A stretch of DNA of 64,000 nucleotides. Origin: Clostridiaceae bacterium M8S5. GTDB taxonomy: Bacteria > Bacillota > Clostridia > Tissierellales > MCWD3. Below, in pieces: positions 9,160 to 17,593 of this stretch. Position 1 is the first letter of the stretch, and each line of letters opens with the position of its first letter. The translations under genes and the position numbers were made by a program. Below the pieces are notes generated by a model, which was not told the origin of the DNA, ran no database searches, and worked only from the letters and a program-made list of their open reading frames with translations. Where the stretch lies: the NCBI GenBank assembly GCA_029227815.1, contig CP118523.1:2604001-2668000 (forward strand), read 5' to 3'.

Positions 9160-9447
9160 TTATTTTTTTACTACTATAGGAGATATCCTTACGCTTATTT
9201 CATTATATAACTTAAACAGTAGAGCAACTAGAATAATCCTAAGTATAATATGTATAAACGAAAGCATTAAAATAAAATACGCTATTGCCCCGCATAGCCC
9301 CCATGCAACCATAACTATATTTGATTCCGTCAATTCGCTCCTACAATTACTACATTTTATAGACCACCTATATCTGTAATACATTTTTCTTTTTTGCGTA
9401 AAATCGATTGTCCGTTCTTTACATACAGGGCATTTATATTTTTTCAT
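9160..9447 (-). CDS. Small zinc-ribbon membrane protein
   Basis: 95 residues. The N-terminus holds a four-cysteine zinc ribbon (CPVCKERT at 5-12 and CSNCRSE in the 30s) and the rest is two hydrophobic segments (VAWGLCGAIAYFILMLSF and IILRIILVALLF). This matches the putative zinc-ribbon family TIGR04104, whose members occur in many copies in Firmicutes and have no assigned role. AAGGTGAG precedes the ATG. No operon partner is visible; the next gene in the same direction (thiW) lies beyond the riboswitch. Confidence 0.75.
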   Translation of the reverse strand: MKKYKCPVCKERTIDFTQKRKMYYRYRWSIKCSNCRSELTESNIVMVAWGLCGAIAYFILMLSFIHIILRIILVALLFKLYNEISVRISPIVVKK

Positions 9448-9561
9448 AACTCACCTTCCTAATTTTATAATGTATTATAAACTTTTTTTGTAATTATTTA
9501 GGACTTATTTATAGTAAAATTACTCATATCTAAATAGGAAAAGAATAAGTGGCGATATTTC

Positions 9562-9654
9562 ATGAACAGGATAATGGTTATTACTGGTGCAAATAAAGGC
9601 ATTGTCTATTACATGGTTATAAAATGGTTACAACAAGACAACAATGTTTTTTGA
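9562..9654 (+). pseudogene. Remnant of a short-chain dehydrogenase N-terminus
   Basis: The frame starts MNRIMVITGANKGI and then VYYMVIKWLQQDNNVF before a stop. This resembles the SDR opening with TGxxxGIG where the last Gly is lost (GIV), and VxKWLxxxNNVF fits the first alpha helix and second strand. Only about 30 codons survive, and no further SDR motif is readable up to 9830. I read it as a decayed gene fragment; a short unrelated gene is possible. Confidence 0.5.
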
Positions 9655-9877
9655 TTCTTGAAACTCCTTTATACATACGAATATACACAATAATTACAAG
9701 ATATATTAAACAACAGCTAAGTAAAAAAAAATTGCAACATAAATATATACTTATGTTAAAAAAGATATTTATAAGGACAATTGATACTGAGAAAAAAGAA
9801 CTGAATTTGAAGATATGATAAATATACGGTGTTAATAAAGATCAAAAAAACCATTTGATCTAAGGAATTATATAAAA

Positions 9878-9922
9878 CAAAAATAGGGCTGGGCATGAGA
9901 TATGCCCTTTATACCCCTATTT
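9878..9922 (-). terminator. Terminator of the methyltransferase gene
   Basis: Nested inverted repeat AAATAGGG...CCCCTATTT with an inner GGGCAT/ATGCCC hairpin, overlapping the last codons of the gene and followed on the minus strand by TTTTGTTTTA. Confidence 0.7.
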
Positions 9923-10522
9923 CTTCATCACATAATCAATATAAGCTATTTTATACCTTTGACCTTTCCAATCTCTGTATATGACTCTTTTTTGCTTATA
10001 TACTAACTCCATGCCATCAAAGTACTTATCTCCTTCATCATCTTCATAATAAGTATGTATGACTACCTTATCTCTTTCTTCTTGTTTGTATTCGTTATTT
10101 CCAATACATGTTCCTTCTCCGCACTCATCGTCATCTATTGATAACAAGTTAACATACATTAGTCCACCTGATTTTAGTACTCGTTTCATTTCGTTTATCG
10201 CTTTTTCTATATCTATCTTTTTCATATGGAATATTGAGTTCCATGAATAAACTGCCCCAAATGATTCATTCTCAAATGGTAGCTCTCTCATATCACCCTG
10301 CTCAATATTTAATGAAATATTGTTATTATCACCATATTTTTTCGCTTCTATTACTTCATTCTGGTCTATCTCTATTCCAGCAGTTTTATAACCATGTTGA
10401 GCAAACAATGCTAATGGAGGTAAATCCCCTCCTGCTCCACAGTCTAAAACGTTTTTAGAAATATTATTTCTTTCACAAAACAATAAAAATTGATAGAGTG
10501 ATGTTTGTCTAAATACTTTCAA
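9917..10522 (-). CDS. Class I SAM-dependent methyltransferase
   Basis: Soluble protein of 201 residues with a Rossmann-type methyltransferase core. Motif I is VLDCGAGGDLPPLALFAQHG, then AGIEIDQNEV (acidic ribose-binding residue), QGDMRELPF and AVYSWNSIFHM. Members of this broad group methylate small molecules or are of unknown specificity. The C-terminal third (DEGDKYFDGMELVYKQKR) is probably the substrate lid. AGGAGGTAATGC stands before the ATG. It is alone with its own terminator, so context gives no hint of substrate. Confidence 0.85.
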   Translation of the reverse strand: MKVFRQTSLYQFLLFCERNNISKNVLDCGAGGDLPPLALFAQHGYKTAGIEIDQNEVIEAKKYGDNNNISLNIEQGDMRELPFENESFGAVYSWNSIFHMKKIDIEKAINEMKRVLKSGGLMYVNLLSIDDDECGEGTCIGNNEYKQEERDKVVIHTYYEDDEGDKYFDGMELVYKQKRVIYRDWKGQRYKIAYIDYVMKK

Positions 10523-10810
10523 TGCATTACCTCCTAGTAATTAATATATATTCAATTTATCGTATCTACATATATTAATTGTACCGTATCTATATATATA
10601 ACTAAATAAATTTCGTCGTTAACCTCTTTCTATTAAAGTGATATCAATATGTAAGAAAATATTAAAATTTCTTAATAGGTTAAATATGCTTGTCCCAATA
10701 TATCACTGTATTTCTAAAATTTCTTCAAATCTTAGCTTTGCCATATTTATTGACTCTTCTCTAAATAGCCAATCATAACAATTTTCATAAGTTTATACAA
10801 CACCAAATAT
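10523..10810. other. Intergenic with a possible coding scrap
   Basis: On the minus strand 10705-10791 a 29-codon stretch between stops reads TYENCYDWLFREESINM, then AKLRFEEILEIQ. It looks protein-like but has no start codon or ribosome site, so I treat it as a possible remnant. Nothing else is recognisable here. Confidence 0.3.
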
Positions 10811-11914
10811 TCATATTACTTTGTTATCTTTCTTTGATTCAATTCTTTTCTTAATAATTGCACCGCCAAATATAATTAGCGGTAATATAACCTGAAATAC
10901 AGAAGCATAATATCGCCATATATAAAACGCCCAATCCACCATCTCTTCGAGATCATCGTATATAAGCTGCGATAAATTCACCATCAACAATCCAACAGGA
11001 ATCACACAGAACTTGTAATCACTGTAATTAAACACTTTTTTGATACCATTACATGCTCCAAGCAAACACATGCAACATTTAATAAATCCTCCTGCTAAAA
11101 GATTGATTGAAACTATTATCTCTATCCGTTGTATGAAATGAAAAATATTAATCTTGTAGATAGTGCTATATGCTGGGAATGTCACAGTTTTATATTCAAT
11201 TTCACCTAAAACTAAAATTTCACTCATTGTAACAACAAGAACTACAAGACCTCCTAGTAACAACCCCCAACTATAAATTTTATAGGAAGATTTTCTAACA
11301 CCAAAAGCAGAAAAAAACAAAGTGAAAATAACTAACTCTGCTAGTGGGAATGTAAATACATCAAAAGCACCATCTAATACTGGATTGAATCCATTATATA
11401 GTACAGGCTTTAAATTATTAAAATGAAACATCGGTAATAGGAAAAATAAAGTCATTATTACTATTGTAATCATTACTATTGAAACAAGATTGGCCCATCT
11501 GCCTAACATTTCTATACCACTTTTAACACCCCATATAGCCAATATTCCACAACCTATCATCGTTGCTATGATAGGAGTCTCAGGCAAAGAAACTGTCCTT
11601 ATAAATTCTCCAAAATTCCTCAAAATTAACGATGCTAAGTATAATGAAAACCATATGTATGAAATCGAGATTATTTTACCTATAACTTTTCCAAAAACAT
11701 GCTCTATAATATCATATAAATCTTTTCCAGGGTATAAAGATAATGTCTTAGCATAAATCATCAACATTGGAAATACTAATGCCATTGCGATTAAAATAGA
11801 TAGCCATGAATCTCTTCCTGATTTATTACCAATTCCCATTACTAGGGTACTTCCCATTATGAATAAAATCATAAGATGTATGCCTTGTTTATCACTTATT
11901 ATTTCTTTTTTCAT
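10811..11914 (-). CDS. Orphan spore germination permease, GerAB family
   Basis: Integral membrane protein of 367 residues with about ten helices, of the APC superfamily branch used as the B (germinant-sensing) subunit of Ger receptors in the spore inner membrane. Diagnostic segments: ISDKQGIHLMILFIMGSTLV near the N-terminus, SLYPGKDLYDIIEHVFGKVI, and FGEFIRTVSLPETP. GGAGGATAGTT precedes the ATG. The A and C subunits normally encoded next door are absent from the window, so it is an orphan here. Function as part of a receptor with distant partners is inference. Confidence 0.9.
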   Translation of the reverse strand: MKKEIISDKQGIHLMILFIMGSTLVMGIGNKSGRDSWLSILIAMALVFPMLMIYAKTLSLYPGKDLYDIIEHVFGKVIGKIISISYIWFSLYLASLILRNFGEFIRTVSLPETPIIATMIGCGILAIWGVKSGIEMLGRWANLVSIVMITIVIMTLFFLLPMFHFNNLKPVLYNGFNPVLDGAFDVFTFPLAELVIFTLFFSAFGVRKSSYKIYSWGLLLGGLVVLVVTMSEILVLGEIEYKTVTFPAYSTIYKINIFHFIQRIEIIVSINLLAGGFIKCCMCLLGACNGIKKVFNYSDYKFCVIPVGLLMVNLSQLIYDDLEEMVDWAFYIWRYYASVFQVILPLIIFGGAIIKKRIESKKDNKVI

Positions 11915-12016
11915 TAACTATCCTCCGAGGTATAATATCAACAGCAATGAGTCAAATATTATATATTTTGCGTCAAATTACCAATTTTATTCATATCTGC
12001 GAGATTATTGTGGTAT

Positions 12017-12058
12017 TAAAAAAAGATGATTTCTACTCAAAGTAAATATCATCTTTTA
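12017..12058 (-). terminator. Terminator of the DUF3870-to-BKACE operon
   Basis: Inverted repeat AAAAGATGAT...ATATCATCTTTT with U-rich 3' end on the minus strand, 32 bases past the BKACE stop. It separates the operon from the GerAB gene. Confidence 0.75.
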
Positions 12059-12089
12059 TCACATATCTTTATAATACTCTATTAGTAAA

Positions 12090-12905
12090 TTATACTAACC
12101 CGAGTATCTTTTTAGCTTCATCTACGGTAGCTATTTCTCTACCAAGCTCATTTGCTATACTTACAACTTTTTTAACCAATAACTCATTAGTCGCATAGCT
12201 TCCATCAGGCATCTTTAATACATCTTCAAGACCTGTTCTTACATGACCTCCCAAGAGTATTGCCATTGTTATCATCTGTATTTGCGAGCGTCCAATACCA
12301 CTTACATTCCATGTTGCTCCTTTTGGTAAACTGTCAATCATGAACATTAGATTTCTAGGTGTTCCTGGAAGAGAACCTGGAACGTTCATAACAAAGTTAA
12401 AATGCAACGGTCCTTTTAATATACCTTTTTTTTCTAATCTGATTGCATTGTGTATCATAGATACATCAAATGCTTCTATTTCTGGTTTTATATTATTATC
12501 AAACATTTTTTTAGCAAGTGATTGTATCAACTGTGGAGAGTTAGCATTTACACTTGATATAAAATTAGATGATCCTGTTGATAAGCTTGCCATATGAGCA
12601 TTTAGATCAAGCATTTGCCCTCTCCAATCTATCGTATTCTCTCCTCCACGTGCTCCAGTAGATACTTGCTTTATGATATCTACATTTTCATTATCTAATC
12701 TATCTAAAACTTCTTTAAATAATTTTCTATCACTAGTCGGTTTTAAATCCTCATCTCTTACATGTATATGAGCTACACTCGTTCCTAATTTTTTACATAC
12801 TTTTATATCATTTACTATCTCATCTATTGTCAGAGGAGAATGAGGATTTAATTCTTTTGTAGGGACATTTCCAGTATGCGCTAGCGTAATAATTAATTTT
12901 TCCAT
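12090..12905 (-). CDS. Beta-keto acid cleavage enzyme (BKACE, DUF849/Kce family)
   Basis: Zinc enzyme of 271 residues that condenses a beta-keto acid with acetyl-CoA to give acetoacetate and a new CoA ester. The Zn ligands of the founding enzyme Kce (His46, His48, Glu230) are matched by H46 and H48 in HIHVRD and E227 in GGHVRTGLED. Other family blocks: KQVSTGARGG, ASLSTGSSNF, VSGIGRSQIQM. It is the last gene of an operon with a class III aminotransferase and an amino acid/dicarboxylate symporter. This context suggests the keto acid is made by transamination of an imported amino acid. The true substrate cannot be read from sequence; the lysine-fermentation partners kamA/kdd are not here. Confidence 0.9.
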   Translation of the reverse strand: MEKLIITLAHTGNVPTKELNPHSPLTIDEIVNDIKVCKKLGTSVAHIHVRDEDLKPTSDRKLFKEVLDRLDNENVDIIKQVSTGARGGENTIDWRGQMLDLNAHMASLSTGSSNFISSVNANSPQLIQSLAKKMFDNNIKPEIEAFDVSMIHNAIRLEKKGILKGPLHFNFVMNVPGSLPGTPRNLMFMIDSLPKGATWNVSGIGRSQIQMITMAILLGGHVRTGLEDVLKMPDGSYATNELLVKKVVSIANELGREIATVDEAKKILGLV

Positions 12906-12959
12906 AACTCAAACAACCTTTCTGCTCATTATCTATAATCTAGCTACAAGCTAGAATTA

Positions 12960-14318
12960 TTATTTTACTTCTTCACAAGTCTTCTTTATTCCAGCTTCTA
13001 ACCTTTCAAATAATAAATCTATTTCTTCTTTTGTTATGTTAACAGGTGGTGCTATAAGTATATGGTCTCCTCTAACTCCATCAACTGATCCACCGCCAGG
13101 ATATACTATCAATCCTTCATCCATACAATTATTTAAAATTTTACTTTTTACTCCAATGCTAGTATCAAAAGGCTCTTTTGTTTGTTGATTCTTAACAAAT
13201 TCTATACCAATCATCAGGCCTTTTCCTCTTATATCTCCTACTATTGGATATTTGAATAAATCTTGTATCTTCTCCATCAAGTAGTCACCTTGCTTAGCAG
13301 CATTTTCTACGTATGATTCTCTTTCCATTATCTCTATAACTTTATTCGCTATCCCTGCAGATAATGGGTTTCCTGCATAAGTATGCCCATGCACAAAATG
13401 ACCTGAACCTTCAACCATTATAGTATTGAATATCTTATCTGTACATATCGTAGCTCCCATAGGAGTATAACCACAACTCATTCCTTTTGCGCATGTTACG
13501 ATATCAGGTACTATTTCAAAATGCTCTATCGCAAATTTCTTACCAGTTCTTCCGAAACCAGCCATAACTTCATCTACTATCAACAGGACATCATATTTAT
13601 CACATATCTCTCTAACCATTTCAAAATATATCTTATCAGGATGTACTCCTGGTGCTGCAGATCCTACAACAGGCTCAGTTATAAATGCTGCTATATTATC
13701 TGCTCCATGTCTTAAAATTTCTTCTTCTAATGACTTAGCTGCTCTTATACTAGTTTCTTTTAAAGTTTCACAGTTCCATGGATTTCTGTAATGATAAAAC
13801 TGTGGTATCTTAGGGAAATTGATTAACATAGGATCATATATTTTTCTTCTACCTGTAATACCTGTCATTGAAAGCGCACCCATTGTATTCCCATGGAATG
13901 AATTCCACTTAGATATAACTTTCCACTTAGTAGTTTTACTACCATCTCTCTCGATAAAATATTGTCTAGCCATTTTTATAGCTGTTTCAGTAGATTCTGA
14001 ACCGCCTGATACAAAATAAACATGATTTAAATCTCCTGGTGCCCACTCTGCTACTTTAGCAGCACACTTTTCAATTGAGTCTACAGTCCATCTTGAAAGA
14101 TGGGTAAATGCTATTCTCTCCATATGTTCTTTGGTAAACTCCGCAACTTCCTTATTTCCATGACCTATGTTTGCAACAGCAGAACCTGAACATCCATCTA
14201 TATATTTATTACCCTCTTTATCATATAAATAGATGCCTTCTCCTCTTTCAATCATTGGGTAATGCCAATTTTGATTTCTATAAAATACATTATTTTTTGG
14301 CGCTTTGTTTAAACTCAT
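12960..14318 (-). CDS. PLP-dependent class III (omega) aminotransferase
   Basis: 452-residue fold-type I aminotransferase. Seen: GCSGSAVANIGHGN near the N-terminus, FVSGGSESTETAIKMARQY, SWNSFHGNTMGALSMTG, the cofactor Asp in LIVDEVMAGFGRTG, and the PLP lysine in CAKGMSCGYTPMGA. Class III enzymes act on omega- or beta-amino groups (beta-alanine, GABA, taurine, beta-amino acids) with pyruvate or 2-oxoglutarate. Placed between the symporter (33 bases upstream) and BKACE (54 bases downstream), it most simply produces the beta-keto acid that BKACE cleaves. That link is inference. Confidence 0.92.
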   Translation of the reverse strand: MSLNKAPKNNVFYRNQNWHYPMIERGEGIYLYDKEGNKYIDGCSGSAVANIGHGNKEVAEFTKEHMERIAFTHLSRWTVDSIEKCAAKVAEWAPGDLNHVYFVSGGSESTETAIKMARQYFIERDGSKTTKWKVISKWNSFHGNTMGALSMTGITGRRKIYDPMLINFPKIPQFYHYRNPWNCETLKETSIRAAKSLEEEILRHGADNIAAFITEPVVGSAAPGVHPDKIYFEMVREICDKYDVLLIVDEVMAGFGRTGKKFAIEHFEIVPDIVTCAKGMSCGYTPMGATICTDKIFNTIMVEGSGHFVHGHTYAGNPLSAGIANKVIEIMERESYVENAAKQGDYLMEKIQDLFKYPIVGDIRGKGLMIGIEFVKNQQTKEPFDTSIGVKSKILNNCMDEGLIVYPGGGSVDGVRGDHILIAPPVNITKEEIDLLFERLEAGIKKTCEEVK

Positions 14319-14351
14319 TTTTCTTACCCCTTTCTATATATTTTTATGTTA

Positions 14352-15632
14352 TTAGGCTATTTTATTATTTCTAAACATTCCACCGTTTTCAAATTTATCT
14401 CTGTCTAAATCTCCTTCCATACCAGCAACTGTAGTAGCAACAACTAAGTCACCTAAAGCATTTGTTGATGTATGTGCTTGATCCACTATTCTATAAATAC
14501 CTGCTACAAGTGCTATTCCATCTAACGGTAATCCCATACCTGTTAATAATGCTATACTTATTAACAATCCAACTTGTGGAACTGCAGCACATCCTACTGA
14601 CAGTAATGTTGCTTGCAATACTAATAACGCTTGCATTTTGAAACTTAAATCAATTCCATATATTTGTGCTGCAAATAATACTATGATACCAAAGTATATA
14701 GATGTACCATTCATATTAGCTGTAGCTCCTAATGGCAATACGAAGCTTGCATTTTCTTTTGGTATACCAAGCTCTTCATCTGCAATTCTCATTGTAACAG
14801 GTAATGTAGCCATAGAACTACATGTACTAAAAGCTACTAACCATGTTTGGAATGCTTTCTTGTAGAACTTGAGTGGATTTACTTTTCCAAATATGAATAA
14901 AACTAATGAATAAACAACTGCTATGTGTATAAAAGATGCTAAGTAATCTGTTATTATAAATTTAGATATTGGTCCAAATATTTTAAGTCCAAATTTAGTA
15001 GTAGCTTTTGCCATAAGTCCAAATACTCCGTATGGAGTTACTTTTACAACTATATCTGTTATCTTAAACATCACTTCTGATGCACCATCTACTAATTTAA
15101 TAAGTTCCTTCCCTCTTTGTCCCATCATAAGTAGCGCCGCTCCTATGAATACACTAAAGGAAATAATGTGTAGCATTTTACCATCTGCCATAGATTCTAT
15201 TGGGTTTTTAGGGAAAAAGTTTAATACAGTCTCTGCTATACCAGGTAACTCTTTAACCTCGATGCTATTTGTTATTTCACCCAATTGAATACCTGCACCA
15301 GGTTGTATTATTTGCGCTAATACAAGCCCTATTGTTACAGCACAAAACGCTGTTCCAAAGAAAAATACAATTGACTTAATTCCAATACTTCTAAGCTTTC
15401 TGATATCTCCTAAATTAGCAACTCCACTAATTATAGAGAAGAACACCAACGGTACAACAACCATTCTTATTAATCTTAAAAATAAATCTCCCATAAATGA
15501 AAATATAGGTACACATTTTGCAATGGTAGCGTTTTCCTCTCCACCTAAAGTACTAAATATAAATCCTATTAGAGCACCTAATATCAGTCCGATAAAAATC
15601 TTGTGAAATAATTTTATCTTAATTTTTTTCAT
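14352..15632 (-). CDS. Dicarboxylate/amino acid:cation symporter (DAACS, GltP-like)
   Basis: Membrane transporter of 426 residues with the GltPh-type layout: N-terminal scaffold helices (LFHKIFIGLILGALIGF), a serine-rich HP1 loop (TWLVAFSTCSSMATLPVT), the TM7 NMDGT-type motif as NMNGTSIYFG, and the HP2/TM8 region ending in VDQAHTSTNALGDLV. It imports glutamate/aspartate-like or C4-dicarboxylate substrates with Na+ or H+. The HP1 sequence TCSSMATLP is close to the canonical SSSATLP. It is the first gene after the second RNA motif and its terminator, and leads the aminotransferase and BKACE genes. Confidence 0.93.
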   Translation of the reverse strand: MKKIKIKLFHKIFIGLILGALIGFIFSTLGGEENATIAKCVPIFSFMGDLFLRLIRMVVVPLVFFSIISGVANLGDIRKLRSIGIKSIVFFFGTAFCAVTIGLVLAQIIQPGAGIQLGEITNSIEVKELPGIAETVLNFFPKNPIESMADGKMLHIISFSVFIGAALLMMGQRGKELIKLVDGASEVMFKITDIVVKVTPYGVFGLMAKATTKFGLKIFGPISKFIITDYLASFIHIAVVYSLVLFIFGKVNPLKFYKKAFQTWLVAFSTCSSMATLPVTMRIADEELGIPKENASFVLPLGATANMNGTSIYFGIIVLFAAQIYGIDLSFKMQALLVLQATLLSVGCAAVPQVGLLISIALLTGMGLPLDGIALVAGIYRIVDQAHTSTNALGDLVVATTVAGMEGDLDRDKFENGGMFRNNKIA

Positions 15633-15725
15633 ATTCTACCCCCAATTCAAATTTTTCTTACTAACTTTTTTACTTTTGCAAACCTTTGCATTTTTTATCT
15701 TGTCCGGACAAACAAAAATATATAA

Positions 15726-15774
15726 ATAAAAAAATCCAACACAAAATAGCATAAGCTATTAATGTACTGGATTT
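15726..15774 (-). terminator. Terminator overlapping RNA motif copy B
   Basis: Minus-strand hairpin AATCCAGTACATTAATAGC / GCTATTTTGTGTTGGATT with loop TTAT, then TTTTTATTTATATA. Its 5' arm contains the 3' strand of the closing helix of motif copy B, so the two folds exclude each other. It sits between DUF3870 and the symporter gene. Confidence 0.8.
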
Positions 15775-15822
15775 TATTTATTTCGCAACAATGGGATACA
15801 TTATCACAATAAATAAAGCAGT
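15763..15822 (-). promoter_or_regulatory. Structured RNA motif copy B, candidate riboswitch aptamer, intercistronic
   Basis: A 60-base motif starting 11 bases after the DUF3870 stop. It aligns without gaps to copy A (16233-16292), 44 of 60 bases identical. Predicted fold (motif numbering): P1 1-4/54-57, P2 6-15/41-50, P3 21-24/30-33, a five-base apical loop, and a conserved internal loop (GTG.T on one side, TTGC on the other). In B, P2 is ten A-U pairs; in A several are G-C at the same positions. Followed by a mutually exclusive terminator. I do not recognise it as any known riboswitch class. Confidence 0.65.
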
Positions 15823-15832
15823 TAACTTAGTT

Positions 15833-16168
15833 TTATTCTAAACCATTTTTCCAACTTTCATATTTTTCATATGTGCTTTTAAGAGCTACACAAACTGCTT
15901 TTCTAGACACTCCGTGAAATCTATTACTTATTTCATTTACTAAATTTTCTATATCATTTTTATGAAGATTAAAACCTATCATGATACTTTTGAGAAAATC
16001 TTTAGCTTCTTCTGTAAGAAGTGTAGATACTGCATCTTCTATAACACCTGTTTTAGTATTTATTATAAGTCCTACACCAACTACTCCATGAAGCTTGCCA
16101 GCAGAAATATTTTCAGGTAGCTTAGCATACGAAATAAAATAAACCGTGTCTTTATTGTACTTTCTCAT
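15833..16168 (-). CDS. DUF3870 domain protein
   Basis: Soluble 111-residue protein, unknown function. The start at 16168 has TTGGAGG before it; the frame continues upstream into the terminator region but without a ribosome site. The sequence YFISYAKLPENISAGKL, then VVGVGLIINTKTGVIEDA, and a C-terminal helical part (EISNRFHGVSRKAV) match DUF3870. It lies alone between two copies of the same RNA motif, one before it and one after it, and its product may be linked to sensing or handling the substrate of the symporter/aminotransferase/BKACE genes. It has no DNA-binding motif that I can see. Confidence 0.75.
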   Translation of the reverse strand: MRKYNKDTVYFISYAKLPENISAGKLHGVVGVGLIINTKTGVIEDAVSTLLTEEAKDFLKSIMIGFNLHKNDIENLVNEISNRFHGVSRKAVCVALKSTYEKYESWKNGLE

Positions 16169-16190
16169 TAATTTACCTCCAATTTTATAT

Positions 16191-16239
16191 AAAAAAAACA
16201 GCACAATAAATTCATACTTAAGAGTATCATTCTGTACTG
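16191..16239 (-). terminator. Terminator overlapping RNA motif copy A
   Basis: Minus-strand hairpin starting CAGTACAGAATGATACT and closing AGTATGAATTTATTGTGCTG, then eight T. The first seven bases of the 5' arm are the last seven bases of motif copy A. It precedes the DUF3870 ribosome site, as expected for a transcriptional switch. Confidence 0.8.
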
Positions 16240-16292
16240 GATTCTATTCTCTATGCAATATTGGATTACAATACCACCGTGAACAAAGCAGT
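16233..16292 (-). promoter_or_regulatory. Structured RNA motif copy A, candidate riboswitch aptamer at the operon head
   Basis: The 60-base partner of copy B. In the common fold, pairs 12-44 and 14-42 are C-G here and T-A in B; pair 22-32 is T-A here and A-T in B; pairs 9-47 and 7-49 switch between G-T or T-G and A-T or T-A. Three double compensatory changes in 19 or so pairs is strong support for a conserved RNA structure. Position 13-43 is an A.A mismatch here and A-T in B. It lies about 35 bases after a promoter and is fused to a terminator. Confidence 0.7.
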
Positions 16293-16331
16293 AATATTAA
16301 ATTTTATTAAAAAAATCGTTTTCATGTCTAT

Positions 16332-16360
16332 ATTATATAACGCAAAACAACTTTTTTCAA
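16332..16360 (-). promoter_or_regulatory. Sigma-A promoter of the DUF3870 operon
   Basis: On the minus strand TTGAAA (16360-16355), 17-base spacer, TATAAT (16337-16332). The start point should lie near 16325, giving a leader that contains RNA motif copy A. Confidence 0.8.
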
Positions 16361-16520
16361 CAAATTTTTATAATATTCTTAATATATTTTAATATTTATA
16401 TTTCTCTTAATGTAGTTTATACTTATATTATAGTATAAAATAAAATCGTAATCAATCTGGTTTTAACTGAAAGATGTGGTAAAAATGTATTTTAAAAAAA
16501 TAAAATCTTACAGGTCTATT

Positions 16521-17021
16521 ATGAATAAAAAAATTTTAGCTAATTGTATTACAATTATAAGGATACCTCTTGCACTCTTTTTATTTTTCATACGTCCATT
16601 TAGCATGCCATTTTATATTATATACTTAATATGCGGTCTTAGTGATATGTTTGACGGATATATAGCAAGAAAAACATGCACTGAAAGCATAATTGGAGAA
16701 AAGCTTGATTCAGTAGCCGATTTTATAATGTTTACAGTAGTTTTTATAATTTTTAGTCCAATTATACTAATTACTAATGTAATAATTATATGGATTATAA
16801 CTATATTCATTGTTAGATTAGTTTTGATTATTATTGCTTATATTAAATACAAAAAGCTTATGGCTCACTCTAGATTAAATAAATTCACGGGATTATTATT
16901 ATTCTCATTTCCAATAGTATACATTTATACACAGAGTAATCTAGTAATATATATATTGTGTATTATAGCAAGTATATCAACTGTAGATGAATTAGTAAAA
17001 CAAATCCATTCTACCTCATGA
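16521..17021 (+). CDS. CDP-alcohol phosphatidyltransferase family protein
   Basis: Membrane enzyme of 166 residues that transfers a phosphatidyl group from CDP-diacylglycerol to an alcohol (PgsA/PssA/Cls-like family). The signature D-G-x2-A-R-x8-G-x3-D-x3-D is complete: SDMFDGYIARKT, then GEKLDSVAD. The start at 16521 (MNKKILANCITIIRIPLALF) matches family N-termini; upstream in-frame starts at 16476 (GTG) and 16485 (ATG) have no better ribosome site. The alcohol (glycerol phosphate, serine, inositol) cannot be told. Single gene, divergent from the DUF3870 operon. Confidence 0.85.
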   Translation: MNKKILANCITIIRIPLALFLFFIRPFSMPFYIIYLICGLSDMFDGYIARKTCTESIIGEKLDSVADFIMFTVVFIIFSPIILITNVIIIWIITIFIVRLVLIIIAYIKYKKLMAHSRLNKFTGLLLFSFPIVYIYTQSNLVIYILCIIASISTVDELVKQIHSTS

Positions 17022-17112
17022 GGCAGAACGGACTACTATTCATCTAACTTAATTTTGATAGCTCCTAATTTAAATTTTCCATCACTACATTGCACATTTT
17101 GCATAAATCACC

Positions 17113-17582
17113 TATCAATAGCCGCTGACACACTGTTTTATGCAATCATATTGATTTGTTTTCAAATCATCTATATCTTGTTCATAGTAACCCATACTTA
17201 CTTATGCTATTATTATTAAATCATTTAAGCTATTTAAAAATTCCTTATAGTATCCCAGTATTTTTATATGTCATATATGTTGATAAACCTATTTCACAGA
17301 ATCCTCCAAATAACGCTAGTTGATGTACTAATGCTTGTGATTGAATTCCTTCTCTTAGACTCTGCATAGTTTTATAGCTAAGCTCAGCCCATTTTCCTTT
17401 ATCTTTTAACAAACTATAACTTTCAGCTATAACCATATTTACATAGATAGCTTCTTCATGTGATATATCTTCATATAAAAATTGTTCAAGTTTACTGAAA
17501 TAATCATTCAAAATAAAATCTATTTTGTTAAGCTTATCTCGGAAAGATCATAATAATTCTCATTAAATTTGAATATACTCAT
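17113..17582 (-). pseudogene. Broken lanC (lanthionine cyclase) remnant
   Basis: Starts 11 bases after lanB with MSIFKFNENYYDLSEISLTK and a stop, which matches the N-terminal LanC block that should continue into NGLPGI. The next readable piece, in another frame, is NDYFSKLEQFLYED through QALVHQLALFGGFCEIGL (ending at 17245), the LYGGLCGIGF-type block. A further shift gives GYYKEFLNSLNDLII and another gives NQYDCIKQCVSGY, corresponding to YDVIEGLSGI. The zinc-binding C-terminal half of LanC is missing. At 17038-17090 a tail in one more frame (DGKFKLGAIKIKLDE) is of unknown origin. Order and spacing of the pieces follow LanC, so this is decay in place, not a separate gene. Confidence 0.75.
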
Positions 17583-17593
17583 TTTAATCTCTT

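Noticed and set aside
16233..16292. Resemblance of GTGGTATTG in RNA motif copy A to the T-box GTGGNACCGCG
   Set aside because: Copy B does not conserve it (GTGATAATG), there is no ACCGCG, no stem I with specifier loop, and the segment sits in the internal loop/P3 of the shared fold. A T-box is not supported.
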